Source of the DNA: Bryobacterales bacterium KBS 96
GTDB taxonomy: Bacteria > Acidobacteriota > Terriglobia > Bryobacterales > Bryobacteraceae
DNA: 64,000 nt
Direction: 5' to 3'
Assembly: GCA_000381625.1 (NCBI GenBank)
Contig: KB906767.1
Location: 4,765,357-4,829,356 of the forward strand
How positions within the stretch are numbered: the stretch's first letter is position 1; each line of letters begins with the position of its first letter. This document shows positions 49,455 through 58,283 of the stretch, one piece after another. The translations under genes and the position numbers were made by a program. The notes beneath the pieces are model-generated. The model was not told where the DNA came from. It did not search any database and saw only the letters and a program-made list of their open reading frames with translations.

Positions 49455-52400
49455 GTGACGCTGCGTTTTCTGCTGATTGCATTTGCAGCGGCAAATGCCT
49501 TCGGAGCAGCGGCGCCTGACTTCCGGAATCTACCCATTTCGTTCGAGCCCAACCGCGGGCAATTCGCTCGCGGCGTGCAGTTTGGCACACGCGCTGGCGG
49601 TCTGCTGGTCGGCGTCACAGGACGCGGCGTGCAATTCCAACTCGGCGGAGCCCCGGTTACGATGACCTGGAAACACGGCCGAACCTCCATTGGGGCACGC
49701 GGCGTGGACTCGCTGCCGGGTAAGGCGAATTATTTCCTTGGTAGCGACAGTAAATTGTGGGCGACGGATATCCCCACTTACAAGAAGATACTCGTACCAG
49801 ACATTTATAAGGGAATCGACTTAGCGATTTACGGAACGAACTCCCAGCTCGAGTACGATCTGAATCTCGCTTCCGGCGCAAGCCCCAAGAACATCGCTCT
49901 GCAAGTTGACGGTGTGCAGCGGATTACTATCTCGAAGCAGGGAGATTTGTTATTGTGCAACGGCGGCGCCTCGATTGTGCAGCATCGGCCTCGTGTCTAT
50001 CAGGTGATTCAGAACCATAAGATGCCGGTTCGGGCGAAGTATGTTCTGCGCGGTAAATTTGAAGTGGGATTCGAACTTGCGGCCTACGACCACCGTAAGC
50101 CCGTGATCATCGACCCGGAGCTTTCGTTTTCAACCGCATTCGGGGGCGGCGGCGCCGATGTTGTGGAAAGCATGGCGGTCGACCCGAGCGGCAACGTCTA
50201 CCTTGTGGGCACAACCACGTCCACCAACTTCCCGACAGCCGGAGCGTACGAAAACACGAATAGTAACGGATATAGTCACATGTTTGTGATTAAGCTAGAT
50301 CCAACCGGATCGACTGTTCTGTTCTCGACCTATCTTGGTGGAAGCGGCACTGAATCTGCCGATGCCATCGCTGTCGACGGCAGTGGGGCGATGTATATCG
50401 CGGGATCGACGACTTCGCCCGACTATCCGATAACCCTGGGAGCGATTCGGCAAGGCGACACGGCGCACGGCTTTTCCGATGTGGCCGTGACAAAGCTTTC
50501 GCCCTCGGGATCGTCGCTGGTCTTTTCCGCGGTGATTGGCGGGAGCGACAACGAACAGTCCGCGGGCATCGCGATTGACAGCGGCGGCGATAGCTTTATC
50601 ACGGGCACAACACGGTCGTTCGATTTCCCGGTTACGGCCGGCGCGCGCAACGACTTATCACAAATGAACGGCGCCGCGGCGAACACCAAGATCTTCGTGA
50701 TGAAGCTAAGTCCGTTGGCGAACGCGCTGAGTTACTCCGCCGTAGTTGGCGGAACGGGCCCGGACTCCGTCGCCGGAATCGCGCTCGATTCCAGCGGCGC
50801 AGCTTATGTCGCGGGAACCACCGGTTCGAAGGATTTTCCGGTCACGGCAAACGCCTTTCAGAAGTCGTTCAAGCCGGAGATTCCGCAAGGCGGGGCGGCC
50901 GGCTCCGAAACCGGGTACATTTTCAAACTGGCGAGCGATGGTTCCGCTCTGCAGTTCGGGACGTATCTCGGAGGAGCGGGGGACGACGCCATTACCGGCA
51001 TCGCTCTTGATTCCGCGAACGGCGTGTATGTCACCGGCGTGACGACTTCCTCGGATTTCCCGACCGTGCCGGGGTCGTATTCATTTCCGACAAACGGCGC
51101 TAAGAACGCCGTGTTTGTGACTAAGCTGAAGGCCGACGCGTCCGCCCTCGTGTACTCGTCGCTCTTTGGAGGGAACACGAACTCGGTGGGCGGAATTGCG
51201 GTCGATTCCAGCAAGGAAGCCATTGTCACCGGCGGGATCGACGCGAACCTGCTCGTAACGACAGGGGCTCCACAAATCGTGCCTGGATCTGGGCCATTGA
51301 CTCCGTCGGGATCGCCGCACGTGAGCAACGCCTTTGTCGTGAAGTTGAACAGTGACGGGACCGGCGCCACGCTCGGTACCTATCTGGGCGGCGCGGGCGC
51401 CGTCGGGAAGGCTGTCGCTGTCGACGCGAACGGCGGCATTTATGTCACCGGCTCCGCCGACGCAACGTTTCCGGTTACGGCGGGATCGTTTCGAACCATC
51501 AGCCCAGGACAGATCTTCGTAGCGAAGATTGTGGACCCCTCGCCTTGTACTTACTCGCTTCAGCCCGTCTCGACACTGACGGTCAATGTGATCACTCAGG
51601 CCGGCTGTCATTGGATCGCGGTTCCCGGAGTATCCTGGCTGGCCGTATCGTCGAGTAGTTCGGGAATGGGGAACGGAACAGTTCAGCTCATGGCTGAGCC
51701 GAATAGTGGCATCGAACGCTCCGGGGTGGTCTCCATTGCCGGGAACAGCTATCCGGTTGTGCAGCCGGTCGCGTGTCAAGTGACTCTTTCCGCAAACTCG
51801 CAACGGTTTGAAGCGGATGGCGGAAGCGACCAGTTCTCCGCGTTCACGTCGCCCGAGTGCGCTCTTCCGGCGGCGGTGACCAGCCAGCAATGGATTCACG
51901 TCAAATCACCGATCGCCGGGCTTTATACCTATACCGTCGATGCGGCGAGTCAACCGAGGTCAGGCTCGATCACGGTCGGCGTGCAATCGTATTCCGTCAC
52001 GCAAAGCGCGTCACCGTGCGCGTTTTCGGTGTCGCCGAATCCCGTGACCGTTCCCGTCGCGGGAACCACCGTGGTCACCATCACGGCCGATAACTACACA
52101 TGCCCGTGGAGTGCTACGAGCGATTCGTCCAAAATATTCTTCATTCCGTCACAGGGTCAGGGCACATCGACAATTACGGTAGCCGTGCCGGGAACGCGCT
52201 ATGCCGTTGCGCCTTCGTCCGCGGCCACCATCGCCGGAAAATCCGTGCAACTCAACGTTCAAGGCACGATCGGCGCTTACATCGGCGGCAAAGCCGGTGT
52301 CTTTCGTGGCGGCCAATGGTGGCTCGACTTGAATGGCGATGGCTCGTGGAGTTCACCCCAAGATGCGCTTGTCCTATACGGCTATCCTGGCGATTACCCA

Positions 52401-52985
52401 ATTATGGGTGACTGGGACAACACGGGGCGGATGCGCCTGGGCGTGTTCCGAGGCGGAAATTGGTGGCTCGACATCAATGGCGACGGCGCCTGGGACGCGA
52501 CGCACGATATCGAGTTTACCTACGGCTATCCTGGCGACATTCCCATTGTCGGCGATTGGGACCATACGGGAAAACAGAGAATCGGAGTATTCCGGAACGG
52601 CAACTGGTGGCTCGATGTGAATGGAGACCACAAGTGGAGTGGTGGCGCGGACATTGTGTTTTCGTTCGGGCAGGCGGGCGATTATCCGCTTGTGGGCGAT
52701 TGGGATAACACCGGATGGCAGCGGGTCGGCATCTTCCGCGATGGCCAATGGTGGCTCGACCTGAATGGAGATCATTTACCGGACACGATGTTCTATTACG
52801 GCTACGCCGGCGACATTCCGCTAGTGGGCGACTGGGACAACACGGGCAAGCAGAGAATCGGCGTATTTCGGAACGGCCAGTGGTGGCTCGATCGAAACAA
52901 CGATCATTCCTGGTCAAGCCCACAGGATATGGTGTTCACTTATGGCTATGCCGGCGATATTCCGGTATTGACGTCCTGGCAATAA
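49455..52985 (+). CDS. Secreted SBBP/BACON beta-propeller protein 2
   Basis: A 1176-residue paralog of the preceding protein with the same order of parts: signal peptide (FLLIAFAAANAFGA), DUF7948-like N-domain (DFRNLPISFEPNRGQFARG), SBBP propeller (FGGGGADVVESMAVDPSGNV and repeats), BACON-type domains (AGCHWIAVPGVSWLAV, YTCPWSATSD) and five C-terminal repeats (IGVFRNGNWWLDVNGDH, GQAGDYPLVGDWDNTG). The fourth repeat is 4 residues short (NGDHLPDTMFYYG). A GTG start is needed because no ATG precedes the signal peptide. The pair arose by tandem duplication and has diverged widely. Confidence 0.88.
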   Translation: MTLRFLLIAFAAANAFGAAAPDFRNLPISFEPNRGQFARGVQFGTRAGGLLVGVTGRGVQFQLGGAPVTMTWKHGRTSIGARGVDSLPGKANYFLGSDSKLWATDIPTYKKILVPDIYKGIDLAIYGTNSQLEYDLNLASGASPKNIALQVDGVQRITISKQGDLLLCNGGASIVQHRPRVYQVIQNHKMPVRAKYVLRGKFEVGFELAAYDHRKPVIIDPELSFSTAFGGGGADVVESMAVDPSGNVYLVGTTTSTNFPTAGAYENTNSNGYSHMFVIKLDPTGSTVLFSTYLGGSGTESADAIAVDGSGAMYIAGSTTSPDYPITLGAIRQGDTAHGFSDVAVTKLSPSGSSLVFSAVIGGSDNEQSAGIAIDSGGDSFITGTTRSFDFPVTAGARNDLSQMNGAAANTKIFVMKLSPLANALSYSAVVGGTGPDSVAGIALDSSGAAYVAGTTGSKDFPVTANAFQKSFKPEIPQGGAAGSETGYIFKLASDGSALQFGTYLGGAGDDAITGIALDSANGVYVTGVTTSSDFPTVPGSYSFPTNGAKNAVFVTKLKADASALVYSSLFGGNTNSVGGIAVDSSKEAIVTGGIDANLLVTTGAPQIVPGSGPLTPSGSPHVSNAFVVKLNSDGTGATLGTYLGGAGAVGKAVAVDANGGIYVTGSADATFPVTAGSFRTISPGQIFVAKIVDPSPCTYSLQPVSTLTVNVITQAGCHWIAVPGVSWLAVSSSSSGMGNGTVQLMAEPNSGIERSGVVSIAGNSYPVVQPVACQVTLSANSQRFEADGGSDQFSAFTSPECALPAAVTSQQWIHVKSPIAGLYTYTVDAASQPRSGSITVGVQSYSVTQSASPCAFSVSPNPVTVPVAGTTVVTITADNYTCPWSATSDSSKIFFIPSQGQGTSTITVAVPGTRYAVAPSSAATIAGKSVQLNVQGTIGAYIGGKAGVFRGGQWWLDLNGDGSWSSPQDALVLYGYPGDYPIMGDWDNTGRMRLGVFRGGNWWLDINGDGAWDATHDIEFTYGYPGDIPIVGDWDHTGKQRIGVFRNGNWWLDVNGDHKWSGGADIVFSFGQAGDYPLVGDWDNTGWQRVGIFRDGQWWLDLNGDHLPDTMFYYGYAGDIPLVGDWDNTGKQRIGVFRNGQWWLDRNNDHSWSSPQDMVFTYGYAGDIPVLTSWQ

Positions 52986-53049
52986 CAGGTTCACCAGGCT
53001 GAGACTTTCACGGGCGCACAACCAGCAAGGCGAGAGTTACGCTCGGAAG

Positions 53050-53874
53050 GTGAACGCGATTTGTACAACCTGCGGCGTCCAATATGCCGAAAGCCCGAAC
53101 TTGCCCGATTGCTGCCGCATTTGTGCCGACGAGCGCCAGTACATAGGAATCGATGGGCAGAAATGGACGACGCTCGACGAATTGCGGCGAGAGTACAAAA
53201 CAAGCAGTCATGCGGAAGAGCAAGGGCTCACTTCGTTTTGGATGGAGCCTCGTTTCGCGATTGGCCAGCGCGCTTTTTTGATTGAGACGCCCTCGGGAAA
53301 CGTGCTCTGGGACTGCATTAGCTTGCTCGACGAGCCGGCGATCGAATATGTGCGGCGGCGCGGCGGAATCGACGCAATCTGCATTTCACATCCGCACTAT
53401 TACACGGCCGTGGTCGAATGGAGCCGGGAGTTTGGAAACGCCCCTGTTTATTTACATCGTGACGATGCGGAGTGGGTGATGCGCCCCGCGCCGTGCATCC
53501 AATTCTGGGATGGCGAGGTGAAGAACATCGCGGGCGGCCTTCGTCTGATTCGGTGCGGCGGCCACTTCGCGGGGGCAACTGTACTTCACTGGCCGGAAGC
53601 ATCCGGGCACAAAGGAGCGCTGCTGAGCGGCGATACGATTCAGGTTGTGCCCGATCGCCGGTTCGTCAGCTTCATGTGGAGCTATCCCAACTATGTTCCC
53701 CTCCCTGCGCGCGCCGTACAGCGGATTATCGATGCCGTGGAACCGTATGAATTCGACAGGATCTATGGCGCTTTCCCCAAGATGACCGTTGCTCAGAACG
53801 GCAAAGATGCGGTGCGCCGGTCGGCGGAACGATATTTGCGAGCGATCCGCGACGGTTTGGACACACAGCGTTGA
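53050..53874 (+). CDS. MBL-fold hydrolase with N-terminal Cys4 zinc knuckle
   Basis: A 274-residue protein. The N-terminus AICTTCGVQYAESPNLPDCC then RICADER looks like a small zinc-binding knuckle. The rest is a metallo-beta-lactamase fold: AFLIETPSGNVLWDCISLLD, then ICISHPHYYTAVVEWS, GGHFAGATVLHWPE and ALLSGDTIQVVPDRR. The HxHxDH motif is altered to HPHYYT, lacking the Asp and second His, so metal binding is reduced or unlike classical enzymes. Such proteins appear in databases simply as MBL-fold hydrolases. A GTG start is used, with weak ribosome-binding signals. Confidence 0.82.
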   Translation: MNAICTTCGVQYAESPNLPDCCRICADERQYIGIDGQKWTTLDELRREYKTSSHAEEQGLTSFWMEPRFAIGQRAFLIETPSGNVLWDCISLLDEPAIEYVRRRGGIDAICISHPHYYTAVVEWSREFGNAPVYLHRDDAEWVMRPAPCIQFWDGEVKNIAGGLRLIRCGGHFAGATVLHWPEASGHKGALLSGDTIQVVPDRRFVSFMWSYPNYVPLPARAVQRIIDAVEPYEFDRIYGAFPKMTVAQNGKDAVRRSAERYLRAIRDGLDTQR

Positions 53875-53893
53875 TGTGGATTGCCGGTATGGC

Positions 53894-54119
53894 TCAAAAC
53901 CAGCCTTGCCCCTCGAATGGCGCGGCATTGTCGAGCCTCGGTTCGATTTCAGCTTCCGCCACGCCCAACTCGCGAAGTTTCGCTCGCGCCGCTTCCTTTG
54001 ATAGAGGATTCGATTTCGCCAGATGCGGGTCTGTCAAATCTGTTTCCAACTGCAAGATCACGTACTCGTATCCCGTTTCCGCCGGTTTCTTGAATACTTG
54101 CCAGCCCTTTTTCCGTCAT
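53894..54119 (-). pseudogene. Small conserved-looking protein with a 1-base frameshift
   Basis: ATG at 54119 has GGAGA 9 bases upstream and opens MTEK. Within a run of five A, removing one base gives a continuous 74-residue protein: MTEKGWQVFKKPAETGYEYV, then ILQLETDLTDPHLAKSNPLS, KEAARAKLRELGVAEAEIEP and a final PFEGQGWF before TGA. As written, the second part lacks a start and the first part ends in nonsense. Codon choice and composition are protein-like. Function is unknown. It is either a homopolymer sequencing error or a genuine inactivation. It lies just downstream of the MBL gene at 54201-55214 on the same strand. Confidence 0.6.
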
Positions 54120-54200
54120 CACTGATGTTCTCCGGGGCGGCCGCCGTATGTGGCTGCACACTGGGTCAGACTCCGGCCGGCGGTTGTGCGTTACGAATGG

Positions 54201-55214
54201 CTACTTCGCCGGGTAGCTGCGGCTGAATTTGTTGCGCGGATTATAGACCTCGAAACTTCCGTCTTCATGCGCCGTCAGCTCCAGATAATAGCCGGTGTCG
54301 GCATCTTCGATATTGGCGATATAGGAATCGACGGTGTTGTGTTCCTTGCCGCCCGCATCGGCGAAGTGAAGCTGCCAGAGCGCTTCGAGTCCGGGTGACG
54401 ACTTCAGCACCTCAACCGCGGACGGCGAACCGCCTTTTTTCGCCCCGTTGTCCATGATTGCAACTCGCGGCGCAATGGCATGCACGAGCGCCGGGCTGTT
54501 GCTCCAGTCCAGACCGTGATGCGAGACGACGAACACGTCCACTTTGCCGATACGGTTGACGGGACACATCAATTCCTTTTCCTTGTTCCAGGTCAGGTCG
54601 CCCAGATCCACCATGCGGAATTTGCCGAACGTCCAGACCGTGCCGAGCGATCGCGCGTTCTCGCTTGTATCTTTTTCCTTGTCGGGAGTGCTCGCGCAAT
54701 ACGGATTCTGCTGCCCGGCGCCCGGCAACGGCACGGTGATGAGGTTTCCATCGGCGGAAACCACTATACCCTCGATGCCTTTTACCGGGATAGGATCTCC
54801 TGGTTTTGCCACAATATGGTTCTTGCCCCCAATCGCCTTTTGATACGCCGCCGCGAGATGCTCCGCGTTCGCGCCCGTCTCGCGGGAAACGCCATGATCA
54901 ATGAACGTTTCGACCGGCAGTCTGTCGACGAGCTGCGGGACGCCGCCCGCATGATCCGCATGATAGTGCGTCAGAATAAAGTAGTCGATCTTCTTCACCT
55001 TTGCCCGCTTCGCCACGGCCGCAATCCGGTTGGCGTCCCGATAGTTGTTGTCAGCCCAGCCTGCGTCGATGAGCACCGTCTGGCCCGAAGGCGCCACCAG
55101 TAGCGTCGATTGGCCACCCTCGACATCGATGAAATAAACTTGAAGATCTTTCGAACGGGCCTGGGCCAGGCAGGCGAAGCTTAGCGAAAGCAGCAGGGCG
55201 AGGGTGAGGCGCAT
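54201..55214 (-). CDS. Secreted ComEC/Rec2-like MBL-fold hydrolase
   Basis: A 337-residue exported protein with a signal peptide (LTLALLLSLSFACLAQA). The metallo-beta-lactamase fold is intact: DVEGGQSTLLVAPSGQTVLI, ILTHYHADHAGG (complete HxHxDH), FRMVDLGDLTWN and VFVVSHHGLDWSNSPALV, as in the ComEC/Rec2 hydrolase domain. Free-standing secreted versions are common and of unknown substrate, possibly nucleic acids or nucleotides. No transmembrane channel part is attached. Confidence 0.88.
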   Translation of the reverse strand: MRLTLALLLSLSFACLAQARSKDLQVYFIDVEGGQSTLLVAPSGQTVLIDAGWADNNYRDANRIAAVAKRAKVKKIDYFILTHYHADHAGGVPQLVDRLPVETFIDHGVSRETGANAEHLAAAYQKAIGGKNHIVAKPGDPIPVKGIEGIVVSADGNLITVPLPGAGQQNPYCASTPDKEKDTSENARSLGTVWTFGKFRMVDLGDLTWNKEKELMCPVNRIGKVDVFVVSHHGLDWSNSPALVHAIAPRVAIMDNGAKKGGSPSAVEVLKSSPGLEALWQLHFADAGGKEHNTVDSYIANIEDADTGYYLELTAHEDGSFEVYNPRNKFSRSYPAK

Positions 55215-55323
55215 CGGGCTGATCGTATCAAACCGGCGAAACCGGCGGACAATGGGATGACGCGCAATCGGAACAACTGGCGTCCAGTTAACGTAGTTTG
55301 TAATAGAGGAGCCGAGTCGAGAA

Positions 55324-55782
55324 TTGCCTTACTGTACTCGATGTGGAACGCAGGTTGACGCGCGGGCGGCCTTTTGCTTCAACTGCGGAGCGCGGCAGGC
55401 CACGCCGCCTGAAACCGTTGAAATATTGAATCGGATGAGCGACAGGACCGCATCGATGCTTTGTTATATCCCGATTTTCGGCGTGATCCCGGCCATCATT
55501 TTCCTTGCGTCTCACAAGTACCGGAAGGACCCGCGGGTTCGTTTCGATGCCTTCCAGTCCGTCTATCTGTTCGTGGCGTTTTTGATCGTTTCATCCGTTC
55601 TGCCGGCATTTTTCCTGCTAAGTTTCGGCCATTTTGGCATCCACGCGCTGTTTATCGGGCTTCTTAAAGCCGCGCTGTTCATCACCTGGATCTATCTCCT
55701 GGTGAAGGCGGCCCAGCAGCAGCAGGTGCATCTGCCAATCATCGGCGACTTGGCGGCGCGGTCGGCCGCGGAGCAGATGTAA
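55324..55782 (+). CDS. Zinc-ribbon membrane protein, DUF4870-like
   Basis: A 152-residue protein from a TTG at 55324, supported by AGAGGAG 12 bases upstream and the standard opening MPYCTRCGTQVDARAAFCFN. Two CxxC pairs form a zinc ribbon (residues 4-24). Residues 45-135 hold about three membrane segments arranged as in DUF4870/Tic20-type proteins (MLCYIPIFGVIPAIIFLASH, RFDAFQSVYLFVAFLIVSSV, ALFIGLLKAALFITWIYLLV). Its role is unknown. It ends 20 bases before argC, and the argC operator lies in that gap. Confidence 0.82.
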   Translation: MPYCTRCGTQVDARAAFCFNCGARQATPPETVEILNRMSDRTASMLCYIPIFGVIPAIIFLASHKYRKDPRVRFDAFQSVYLFVAFLIVSSVLPAFFLLSFGHFGIHALFIGLLKAALFITWIYLLVKAAQQQQVHLPIIGDLAARSAAEQM

Positions 55783-55816
55783 GGTATAATTATTCAGTCA
55801 AGTGAATAATTACTCA
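55783..55816 (+). promoter_or_regulatory. Candidate double ArgR operator over the argC -10 box and start
   Basis: TGAATAATTACTCA at 55803-55816 matches the ARG-box core TGAATwwwwATTCA at all but one fixed position. GGTATAATTATTCA at 55783-55796 is a weaker second box (8 of 10 fixed positions). Their centres are 20 bp apart, the spacing used by ArgR tandem boxes. A consensus -10 box, TATAAT, lies inside the first box at 55785-55790. The match is to the known ArgR consensus; binding is an inference. No argR gene is in this window. Confidence 0.6.
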
Positions 55817-56824
55817 AAACGGGCCCCTGTCGGCATCGTTGGCTTCCGAGGCTACAGCGGCGCTGAACTAGTACAACTCCTGAAGCGGCATCCAGCCGTC
55901 GATATCTTTTTGCTGGAGCATCGTTCTGACTCCGAAGCGCCGCCGCGACCCTTGGGCGCCCAACCGCTTATAACGATTCCGGCGACCGCCGCCGCCGTGA
56001 AGCAGGAAGGTTTGGCGGTCGTGTTTCTTGCGACGCCGGCCGAAGTTTCCATGGAGTTGGCCCCGGGCTTTCTCGAAGCCGGGGCTAAAGTAATCGACAT
56101 CAGCGGCGCATTTCGTTTGTCCGATGCTGGAACATACCGTCGGTGGTACAACGCCGAGCACTCGGCGGCGCAGCTTCTCGACGAGGCGGTCTACGGCCTG
56201 CCGGAGTTTTACCGCGAGAAGATTGTGCCCGCGCGGCTGATCGCGAATCCGGGGTGCTACCCGACGGCTGCCAATTTAGCAATCCGGCCTTTGATTGAGG
56301 CCGAAGTTGTGGACCGCACTCGCGGCGTGATTTGCGACGCAAAATCCGGGGTTAGCGGCGCCGGCCGCAAGCCATCGCTGAAGACCAGTTTCTGTGAAGT
56401 GGCGGAAAATTTCAGCGCTTACAGCATTATGGAGCACCGCCATGTTGCTGAAGTTCTCCAGCATTCCTGCCTGGGCGAGCGCGAATTCACGTTTACGGCA
56501 CAGTTGATTCCGATTTCGCGTGGCATTCTCGAAACCATTTATATCCGCACTCAGCGGGTCGAAAAAGCTGTCGACCTGTTAAGCATCTACGAAGAGCGCT
56601 ATGCGAATGAGCCGTTTGTCCGGCTTTACGCTCCCGGCAAGACACCGGATCTGCGCGCGGTACAGCATACGAACTTTTGCGATATCGGTTTCGTGTACGA
56701 TGCCGCGAGCCAGCGAGCCGTCATCGTTGCCGCCGAGGATAACCTCGTCAAGGGGGCGGCGGGGCAGGCAATTCAAAATATGAACCTGGCTCTCGGATTC
56801 CCGGAGACCGAAGGTCTGCTGTGA
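55802..56824 (+). CDS. argC: N-acetyl-gamma-glutamyl-phosphate reductase
   Basis: A 340-residue enzyme of the third step of arginine synthesis, reducing N-acetylglutamyl phosphate with NADPH. A GTG start gives VNNYSKRAPVGIVGFRGYSG, with the Rossmann loop GFRGYSGAEL. The catalytic cysteine is C152 in ANPGCYPTAANLA. The ARG-box-like sequence covers the start, and TATAAT ends 11 bases upstream, so the transcript may be nearly leaderless. It overlaps argB by 4 bases. Confidence 0.96.
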   Translation: MNNYSKRAPVGIVGFRGYSGAELVQLLKRHPAVDIFLLEHRSDSEAPPRPLGAQPLITIPATAAAVKQEGLAVVFLATPAEVSMELAPGFLEAGAKVIDISGAFRLSDAGTYRRWYNAEHSAAQLLDEAVYGLPEFYREKIVPARLIANPGCYPTAANLAIRPLIEAEVVDRTRGVICDAKSGVSGAGRKPSLKTSFCEVAENFSAYSIMEHRHVAEVLQHSCLGEREFTFTAQLIPISRGILETIYIRTQRVEKAVDLLSIYEERYANEPFVRLYAPGKTPDLRAVQHTNFCDIGFVYDAASQRAVIVAAEDNLVKGAAGQAIQNMNLALGFPETEGLL

Positions 56825-57603
56825 AAGCGCTGATCAAGCTGGGCGGCACGTTGCTCGATGATCCGGCGCTTCGGAATTCGCTGGCCGCGCAGATCGTCGA
56901 AGCTTCACGTTCCTGCCAGGTGGCGATCGTACATGGCGGCGGTAAGCAGGTCACGCGCTTTCTCGAGAATCGCGGAGTTCAGTCACGCTTCGTCAACGGC
57001 CTACGCGTAAGCGATGACGCCGTGATCGACGCCGTGGTTAAAGTGATAGCCGGCACGGTGAATCAGCAGCTTGTATCCGCCCTGGTGGCGGCGGGAGCCA
57101 ACGCCGTCGGGCTCTCCGGCGTCGACGGGCCGCTGACGATCGCCGAACAAATGCAGCCGGAACTGGGGAATGTCGGGCGTCCCGTACGCACCGACGCCCG
57201 CCTGCTCCATCTGCTCTCGGGCGCCGGTTATTTGCCCGTCATCGCGTGTATTGCGAGCGATCGCCAGGGCAACGTGTATAACGTGAATGCGGACCAGATG
57301 GCCGTTTCATGCGCCGCCGACTGGGGGGCTGAGAGGCTTCTCTTCTTAACCGATGTGCCGGGCGTCAAGAACGGCGACGGCGACATTTTGCCGGAATTGA
57401 CGGTTGCCGAAAGCCGCGCGCTGGTTGCGAGCGGCGCCGCCCATGGAGGTATGCAGGCCAAACTCGAGGCGGCCGAAGCCGGATTGCGGCAAGGCATCGG
57501 CGAAGTGTGCATCGCGCCGGGCCGCGAAACGGATATTTGCGCTCGTCTGCTTGCCGGCGAATTCGTGGGGACTCGAATCCATAAGGGCAGGGAAGCCGCA
57601 TGA
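56821..57603 (+). CDS. argB: Acetylglutamate kinase
   Basis: A 260-residue amino-acid kinase that phosphorylates N-acetylglutamate. KALIKLGGTLLDD holds the ATP lysine, IVHGGGKQVTRFLENRG binds substrate, and LLFLTDVPGVKNGDG and GAAHGGMQAKLEAAEAGLRQ are further motifs. The N-terminus is short, without the extension found in arginine-inhibited kinases, so feedback control may lie elsewhere. GTG start, 4-base overlaps on both sides. Confidence 0.95.
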   Translation: MKALIKLGGTLLDDPALRNSLAAQIVEASRSCQVAIVHGGGKQVTRFLENRGVQSRFVNGLRVSDDAVIDAVVKVIAGTVNQQLVSALVAAGANAVGLSGVDGPLTIAEQMQPELGNVGRPVRTDARLLHLLSGAGYLPVIACIASDRQGNVYNVNADQMAVSCAADWGAERLLFLTDVPGVKNGDGDILPELTVAESRALVASGAAHGGMQAKLEAAEAGLRQGIGEVCIAPGRETDICARLLAGEFVGTRIHKGREAA

Positions 57604-58157
57604 TCGCGACCGCCGTCTCCGTGCGCAAAGCCGCTATCCGGGACATTCACGACATTCTGGAGTTGATTAACTCGTATGCCGCCGGCGGTGTCATGTTACC
57701 TAGGACCGAGTTCGAGATGTCGGAGAACATCCGCGACTTCTGGGTTTCTTATGACGAGGCTCTTCTCCTGGGCTGCGGGGCTCTTCATTTTTATACGCCG
57801 ACAACGGCCGAGGTTCGATCGCTTGCCGTCCGTGAAAACGCGAAACGCCACGGCATAGGCCGCGCCATCGTCGAAAAGCTGGAGGAAGAGGCCCGCGAGA
57901 ACGACCTGGAAGCGATCTTTGCCTTCACGTATGTCCCGGGCTTTTTCCAAAAACTCGGCTTTGAAGAGACGGAACGAGGCGAATTGCCCCTGAAAGCCTG
58001 GAAAGATTGCCTGCGCTGCCCCAAATTTCACAATTGCGATGAAATCGCCGTTCTGAAGCGGCTGCGATCTCCGGCTCCGGCGAAAAAGATGTCTGAGCAA
58101 TCCGAATACCCGGAGAATCGGCTCATAGAAATTCCCGCCTATAATCCTTCTCGTTAG
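57600..58157 (+). CDS. argA: GNAT N-acetyltransferase, probable N-acetylglutamate synthase
   Basis: A 185-residue GNAT enzyme. VRKAAIRDIHDILELINSYA opens the domain, VRSLAVRENAKRHGIGRAIV holds the acetyl-CoA loop, and FFQKLGFEETE is the C-terminal signature shared with short-form N-acetylglutamate synthases that lack the kinase-like half. It overlaps argB by 4 bases, so an arginine role is likely. Together with argJ at 32198 it means the cell encodes both an acetyl-donor route and the recycling route. The symbol is by function rather than by full-length homology. Confidence 0.85.
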   Translation: MIATAVSVRKAAIRDIHDILELINSYAAGGVMLPRTEFEMSENIRDFWVSYDEALLLGCGALHFYTPTTAEVRSLAVRENAKRHGIGRAIVEKLEEEARENDLEAIFAFTYVPGFFQKLGFEETERGELPLKAWKDCLRCPKFHNCDEIAVLKRLRSPAPAKKMSEQSEYPENRLIEIPAYNPSR

Positions 58158-58283
58158 ATCTTCCGACTAGTTTTAGTACTCAAGTCCTACAAATCCTTCC
58201 CTTTTTCCTACAAGGTAGTGAAAAAAATACTCTATTGAAGCAGATTTAATGAATTTTTTTCCCACTTAGGGCAAAAAATTCTA

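Noticed and set aside
53949-54161. 70-codon minus-strand frame containing MTEKGLASIQET
   Set aside because: After the A5 run it is the wrong frame; the adjacent frame gives the protein-like sequence.
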